From an uncultured Bacteroidales bacterium (GTDB taxonomy: Bacteria; Bacteroidota; Bacteroidia; Bacteroidales; UBA932): a stretch of DNA of 10,757 nucleotides. The stretch covers positions 1 to 10,757 of the forward strand of contig CAKULN010000074.1 of NCBI GenBank assembly GCA_934667175.1. Reading direction: 5' to 3'. The position numbers and the translations under genes are program-made. The notes under the pieces were generated by a model. It searched no databases, had not been told where the DNA came from, and worked only from the letters and a program-made list of their open reading frames with translations. The stretch's first letter is position 1; every line of letters begins with the position of its first letter. Below, piece after piece: positions 8,201 to 10,757 of this stretch.

Positions 8201-9411
8201 AGACTTATCTTTCCGGTTCTAAGAGATTGATAGTTCCGCCGATGCCTCTCGACCAGATGAGGCGGGCCGTTCGTGAACAGCTTGGAAGCATTCTTGTGTC
8301 GATAAAGGCGAAGAACAAAGTGATGACCGAGAACTATAACCGGATCAAGACAAAGGAGGGAGCTAAGGTAACTAAATGCCTGACACCACGTGGTCTTCTG
8401 CACAAGGAGCAGGTTTATGGGCAGAGGAGACGCTACGAGGCATATTATGTGAAAGTCAACGCAAAGATGGACGAGGATCAGATTGAATCTGTTGCATCCA
8501 GCGAGATCAAGGCGGCGTTGTTATCGAGGTTGTCGCAGTTCAATGGCGATCCGAAGAAGGCTTTCTCCGGTGTCAATTCTTTGGACAAGAATCCTGTATG
8601 GCTGGACGACAATCATTCGAGAAAGGTCCCTGAAAAAGTTAAATGCGTCCGATTCGTGAATGTATATTCCATCAGAAAACCGATCGACCCAAGCTTAAGC
8701 GTTGAGAAAGTGATGGACGGCAAGGTTCAGAGAATATTGAGGGCACGTTTGGCCGAATTCGGAAATGACCCGAAGAAAGCGTATGTGAATCTGGACGAAA
8801 ATCCGATCTGGTTCGATAAGGGAAAAGGGATTGTGCTGAGAAGCGTGACCATAGCGGAGAGGTTTGATCTTGATCCTATCAGAATCAAGAGGGATAACTT
8901 TGGCCGTGAGATTCTTGATCGCAAGGGTAATCCTATTCCGTCTGATTTTGTGAATTTCAGAAACAACCATCACGCTGCTATATTCGAGGATGCGGATGGG
9001 AATATTCAGGAGCATATTGTGTCATTCTACGAGGCGGTCCAGAGGAAAACAGCTGGACTGCCGGTCGTTGACAAGGCTTTCAATTCTGACAAAGGGTGGA
9101 AGTTCCTGTTCACAATGAAGAGCAATGAGATGTTTGTGTTCCCTAATGAGAAGACGGGATTTGATCCTAAGAAGGTTGACCTGACGGATCCTCGGAATAA
9201 TTCGGTGATCAGTGCTAATTTGTTCAGGGTGCAGACTATTAGTACTAGCGACTATTGGTTTAGGCATCATTTAGAAACAGTGCTAGGACGAGACCTGTCG
9301 CTGAAAGACATCACCTGGAAAAGAATTACATCCCTCAGCTCCTTAAGGGGCGTAGTCAAAGTCCGCATCAACCACATAGGAGAAATAGTCTCAGTAGGCG
9401 AATATGATTAA
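5290..9411 (+). CDS. cas9: Type II-C CRISPR-associated endonuclease Cas9
   Basis: This is an RNA-guided DNA endonuclease of 1373 residues that uses a crRNA:tracrRNA duplex to cut both strands of matching DNA. Domains in order: RuvC-I with LDLGTTSIGWA (catalytic Asp8); an arginine-rich bridge helix at about 61-85; the recognition lobe to about 665; RuvC-II with IHIELARE (Glu683); HNH with IDIEHIIPQ (His767) and RDINLEKG (Asn790); RuvC-III with HRHHAMDA (His932, His933, Asp936); then WED and PAM-interacting regions to the C-terminus. All nuclease residues are present, so it should be active. It is longer than the compact II-C enzymes (about 1000-1100 aa) but typical of the long Bacteroidetes branch. 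The C-terminal part has two related copies of a short module, at 1080-1106 and 1153-1176. The last codons overlap cas1 by 8 nt. PAM preference cannot be read from the sequence. Confidence 0.98.
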   Translation: MKKVLGLDLGTTSIGWAIVNQAENSEENSSIIKAGVRVNPLTTDEKDAFEKGKAVTTNTDRRLKRSMRRNLQRYKLRRNELISILKELGWIDDSTILAEHGNKSTFETYMLRSKACTEMISLSELSRVLLMINKKRGYKSNRKLNADEDGHLVDGMAVAKMLYDEDKTPGQYCYELVRKGNNALPEFYASDLVAEFRKVWKTQSSYYPEYLTDEFWQQVEGKSKSSLSKLFFAKYKITTADNKGKDKKVKAYEWRSAAIERQLPMDQVAYVLCEIAGNIGSSSGYLGNISDRSKELYFNKQTVGQFLYSNIQKDPHFSTKNKVFYRQDYLDEFEVIWEKQASFHPEMTADLKKEIRDVVIFFQRRLKSQKGLIGYCELESRKVDVVVNGKTVRKIRGCKVAPVSSPLFQEFRMWQKINNVIVTNKTTGEQRPLEQDEKERLAEALHVKDRMSSNDILKLLFKKPKELEMNFNAIEGNETLSKLYSKFLEIISMTEGMDYEYSKMRPEELTHTLKVGFDRNHFNSEVLEYDVLLSKEEYERQPLFKLWHLLYSYEGDNSQTGNESLVRKIGELCAMPKDLAKIVASISFKQDYASLSHKAMRNILPYMMDGNEYSVACICAGYNHSKQSLTKEQIDNKILKNRLDEIPKNSLRNPVVEKILNQMVNVINAVGDRYGKPDEIHIELARELKSSQEERAKATESIASNNKENERIKAILEDRFHLPYVSRNDILKYKLYEELKNNGYKTLYSNQYVPEEKLFSREIDIEHIIPQAVLFNDSLSNKTLEYRDINLEKGKETAYDYVKNKYGESGLEDYRLRVQRLYESGGISRTKRDNLLRDASNIPEGFVERDLRDTQYIAKKAREILLEYVRVVVSTTGSITDRLREEWGLINVMKELNMPKFEAAGLVETITSSDGKDIRKIKDWTKRNDHRHHAMDAITIAFTKLVHIQYLNNLNAKSDKSSSIYGIMMKETYLSGSKRLIVPPMPLDQMRRAVREQLGSILVSIKAKNKVMTENYNRIKTKEGAKVTKCLTPRGLLHKEQVYGQRRRYEAYYVKVNAKMDEDQIESVASSEIKAALLSRLSQFNGDPKKAFSGVNSLDKNPVWLDDNHSRKVPEKVKCVRFVNVYSIRKPIDPSLSVEKVMDGKVQRILRARLAEFGNDPKKAYVNLDENPIWFDKGKGIVLRSVTIAERFDLDPIRIKRDNFGREILDRKGNPIPSDFVNFRNNHHAAIFEDADGNIQEHIVSFYEAVQRKTAGLPVVDKAFNSDKGWKFLFTMKSNEMFVFPNEKTGFDPKKVDLTDPRNNSVISANLFRVQTISTSDYWFRHHLETVLGRDLSLKDITWKRITSLSSLRGVVKVRINHIGEIVSVGEYD
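8527..8817 (+). repeat. Internal duplication inside the Cas9 C-terminal region
   Basis: Residues 1080-1106 (RLSQFNGDPKKAF, then LDKNPVWLD) and 1153-1176 (RLAEFGNDPKKAYV, then LDENPIWFD) are clearly related: the shared frame is RL..F..DPKKA followed by LD.NP.W.D. The copies begin 73 residues apart. At DNA level they have diverged, so this is an old protein-level duplication rather than a recent one. It lies after RuvC-III, in or before the PAM-interacting part. Confidence 0.8.
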
Positions 9412-10312
9412 GAGAACATTATATTTCGGAAACCCCGCCTATCTGTCCTATAGGATGAAGCAGCTGGTCATCCGTCTTGTGGCGGATGATCCGGATGAGC
9501 ATTCTGAACAGGTACGCACGATTCCCGTCGAGGACATCGGTGTAATTGTTGTTGACAACCAACAGGTGACATTCACTTCCGGGCTGATGTCAGCACTGCT
9601 AGAAGAAAACGTCGCTTTGATAACGTGCGATTCCAAACACATGCCTACAGGCTTGATGCTGACGCTTCAAGGCCATTCCTCACAAAACGAGCGTTTCAGA
9701 AACCAGCTTGACGCTTCCCTGCCTCTCAAAAAACAATTATGGCAACAAACCGTCGAGTGCAAGATCCGCAATCAGGCGGCCGTTCTGAAATATGTCTCCG
9801 GAGAGGAGGCCAGAAATATGCTTGCTTGGGCCGGTTCGGTCAAAAGCGGAGACTCGGAAAATCTGGAGGGGCGCGCCGCGGCATATTACTGGAAAAATGT
9901 GTTCGAGACCCGTTTCATCCGGGACCAGTTCGGTGAATACCCGAACAATCTTCTGAACTACGGGTATGCCATTCTCCGCGCCATTGTCGCCAGAGCGCTC
10001 GTGGCAAGCGGAATGCTCCCATTGCTTGGAATCCATCACCACAACAAGTACAACGACTATTGCCTTGCCGATGACATCATGGAGCCATACAGGCCATTTG
10101 TGGACAGGCTGGTTCTTCGCATAATGGACGAATATCCCGATGACAAAGAATTGAGCAAAAACGTAAAGGCGAGGCTCTTGACTATTCCTGTCCTTGATGT
10201 GAACATAGACGGACACAAGAGTCCTTTGATGGTCGCTGTATCCACTACCACAGCCTCATTGTACAAATGTTTTAGTGGAGTATGCCGGAAGATAGTTTTT
10301 CCCTCAATGTAG
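9404..10312 (+). CDS. cas1: CRISPR integrase Cas1, type II-C
   Basis: Cas1 is the metal-dependent integrase that, with Cas2, inserts new spacers at the leader end of the CRISPR array. The 302-residue length is normal for type II Cas1. The N-terminal beta-rich dimerisation domain covers about 1-85. The alpha-helical catalytic domain carries Glu155 in NLEGRAAAYYW, a histidine cluster at 211-213 in GIHHHNKYN, and Glu227 in LADDIMEPYRPF, which together give the expected metal-binding triad. The ATG at 9404 lies within the last codons of cas9 (overlap ATGATTAA), so the two are translationally coupled. Its neighbours and the absence of csn2 and cas4 fit subtype II-C, where Cas9 itself takes part in choosing spacers. 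It looks intact. Confidence 0.97.
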   Translation: MIKRTLYFGNPAYLSYRMKQLVIRLVADDPDEHSEQVRTIPVEDIGVIVVDNQQVTFTSGLMSALLEENVALITCDSKHMPTGLMLTLQGHSSQNERFRNQLDASLPLKKQLWQQTVECKIRNQAAVLKYVSGEEARNMLAWAGSVKSGDSENLEGRAAAYYWKNVFETRFIRDQFGEYPNNLLNYGYAILRAIVARALVASGMLPLLGIHHHNKYNDYCLADDIMEPYRPFVDRLVLRIMDEYPDDKELSKNVKARLLTIPVLDVNIDGHKSPLMVAVSTTTASLYKCFSGVCRKIVFPSM

Positions 10313-10644
10313 AAACCAGATACAGTAAATATCGGGCTATGTGGGTTCTCGTCTTATTTGATTTGCCGGTTGCGACAAAGAAAGACATGAAGGCCGCCTC
10401 GGCTTTCAGGAAGAGTCTCATTGAATATGGCTTCACGATGTTCCAGTTTTCAATCTACCTAAGACATTGCCCCTCAAAAGAAAGTGCTGATGTTTATATC
10501 CTACGGGTAAAGCGCATCTTACCCCCAAAAGGTAACATCGGTATCCTATACATCACCGACAAACAGTTCGGAAGCATGGAATTGTTCATCGGAAAGGATT
10601 CCTCCCCTCTTCCCCAAGTAGAACAGCAGCTCGAACTCTTCTGA
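10282..10644 (+). CDS. cas2: CRISPR-associated Cas2, type II-C
   Basis: Cas2 is a small ferredoxin-fold protein that bridges two Cas1 dimers in the spacer-integration complex. The 120 residues include MWVLVLFDLPV (20-30, with the conserved Asp27 at the end of the first strand), FTMFQFSIYLRHC (51-63) and the C-terminal tail QQLELF usual for this branch. I kept the ATG at 10282, although it overlaps cas1 by 31 nt. Residues 12-20 (TRYSKYRAM) resemble the short stretch that precedes MWVL in related Cas2 proteins, and no other in-frame ATG exists before Met20 at 10339. If Met20 is used instead, the protein is 101 residues and there is no overlap with cas1. It is the last gene of the cas operon. 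Confidence 0.95.
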   Translation: MPEDSFSLNVETRYSKYRAMWVLVLFDLPVATKKDMKAASAFRKSLIEYGFTMFQFSIYLRHCPSKESADVYILRVKRILPPKGNIGILYITDKQFGSMELFIGKDSSPLPQVEQQLELF

Positions 10645-10660
10645 CAGAATCTCCGAACCC

Positions 10661-10700
10661 TTGATAAACAAAGAAATCCCAGCCTTTTCAGGCCAGGATT
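10661..10700 (-). terminator. Terminator hairpin downstream of cas2, best on the minus strand
   Basis: On the minus strand AATCCTGGCC pairs with GGCTGGGATT (10 bp, two G-U) around TGAAAA and is followed by TCTTTGTTTATC. On the plus strand the same hairpin has two mismatches and only CCCGCTTTCT after it, so it serves a leftward transcript better. It may end a convergent gene lying off the right edge, or act in both directions and also end the cas operon. Bases 10701-10757 show no gene and no CRISPR repeat. Confidence 0.55.
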
Positions 10701-10757
10701 CCCGCTTTCTATCACAGTTCATAACCCTCTGACCAACAATATTTTGCAGAGCTTGAG

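Noticed and set aside
10494..10715. 73-codon minus-strand open frame at the end of cas2
   Set aside because: It is antisense to cas2 and runs through a terminator hairpin; no motif.

Overview
The window reads as part of a chromosome from a member of the Bacteroidota, most likely an uncultured or gut-type Bacteroidales. The evidence is indirect but consistent. Four genes or operons (DUF4153 gene, glpK, cas9, tracrRNA) are preceded by the Bacteroidetes-type promoter (TTTG or TTG near -33, 18-20 bp spacer, TAnnTTTG near -7). The cas9 leader has no obvious Shine-Dalgarno sequence. The Cas9 protein is of the long II-C kind found in Bacteroidetes. No species can be named from the sequence alone.

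Layout, left to right. Bases 1-271 hold no convincing gene, only a weak terminator-like hairpin and a perfect 14-bp tandem repeat. A secreted CE1-type alpha/beta-hydrolase esterase runs leftward (272-1486). Divergent from it, a 566-residue polytopic membrane protein of the DUF4153 type runs rightward (1614-3314). Next comes glycerol kinase, glpK (start chosen at 3547, stop at 5028), with a predicted promoter and a four-copy tandem repeat just upstream of it. These are housekeeping or accessory metabolic genes with no visible link to what follows.

From 5029 to 10644 lies a type II-C CRISPR-Cas module: cas9 (1373 aa, all RuvC and HNH catalytic residues present), cas1 (302 aa) and cas2 (120 aa). 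The three genes overlap end to start (8 and 31 nt) and surely form one operon. No csn2 or cas4 is present. The 261-bp gap between glpK and cas9 is not empty. On the minus strand it holds a complete tracrRNA gene: promoter, an anti-repeat ending in a CACAAT motif, a GGATTATTCC nexus hairpin and a terminator hairpin with a T7 tail. It is transcribed divergently from cas9. The cas9 promoter lies back to back with the tracrRNA promoter and contains ACTTA/TAAGT half-sites.

How the parts work together: tracrRNA pairs with crRNA repeats, Cas9 uses the duplex to cut target DNA, and Cas1-Cas2 adds new spacers. No CRISPR array is present in the window. The anti-repeat predicts that its repeats start close to ATTGTGAATTGCTT, and the likeliest place is just past the right edge, downstream of cas2. 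I see no clearly new defence system. The points most worth checking are the tracrRNA/cas9 divergent promoter block, a 12-bp inverted repeat tying the tracrRNA promoter to the tracrRNA 3' region, an internal duplication in the Cas9 C-terminal part, and the repeat array upstream of glpK.
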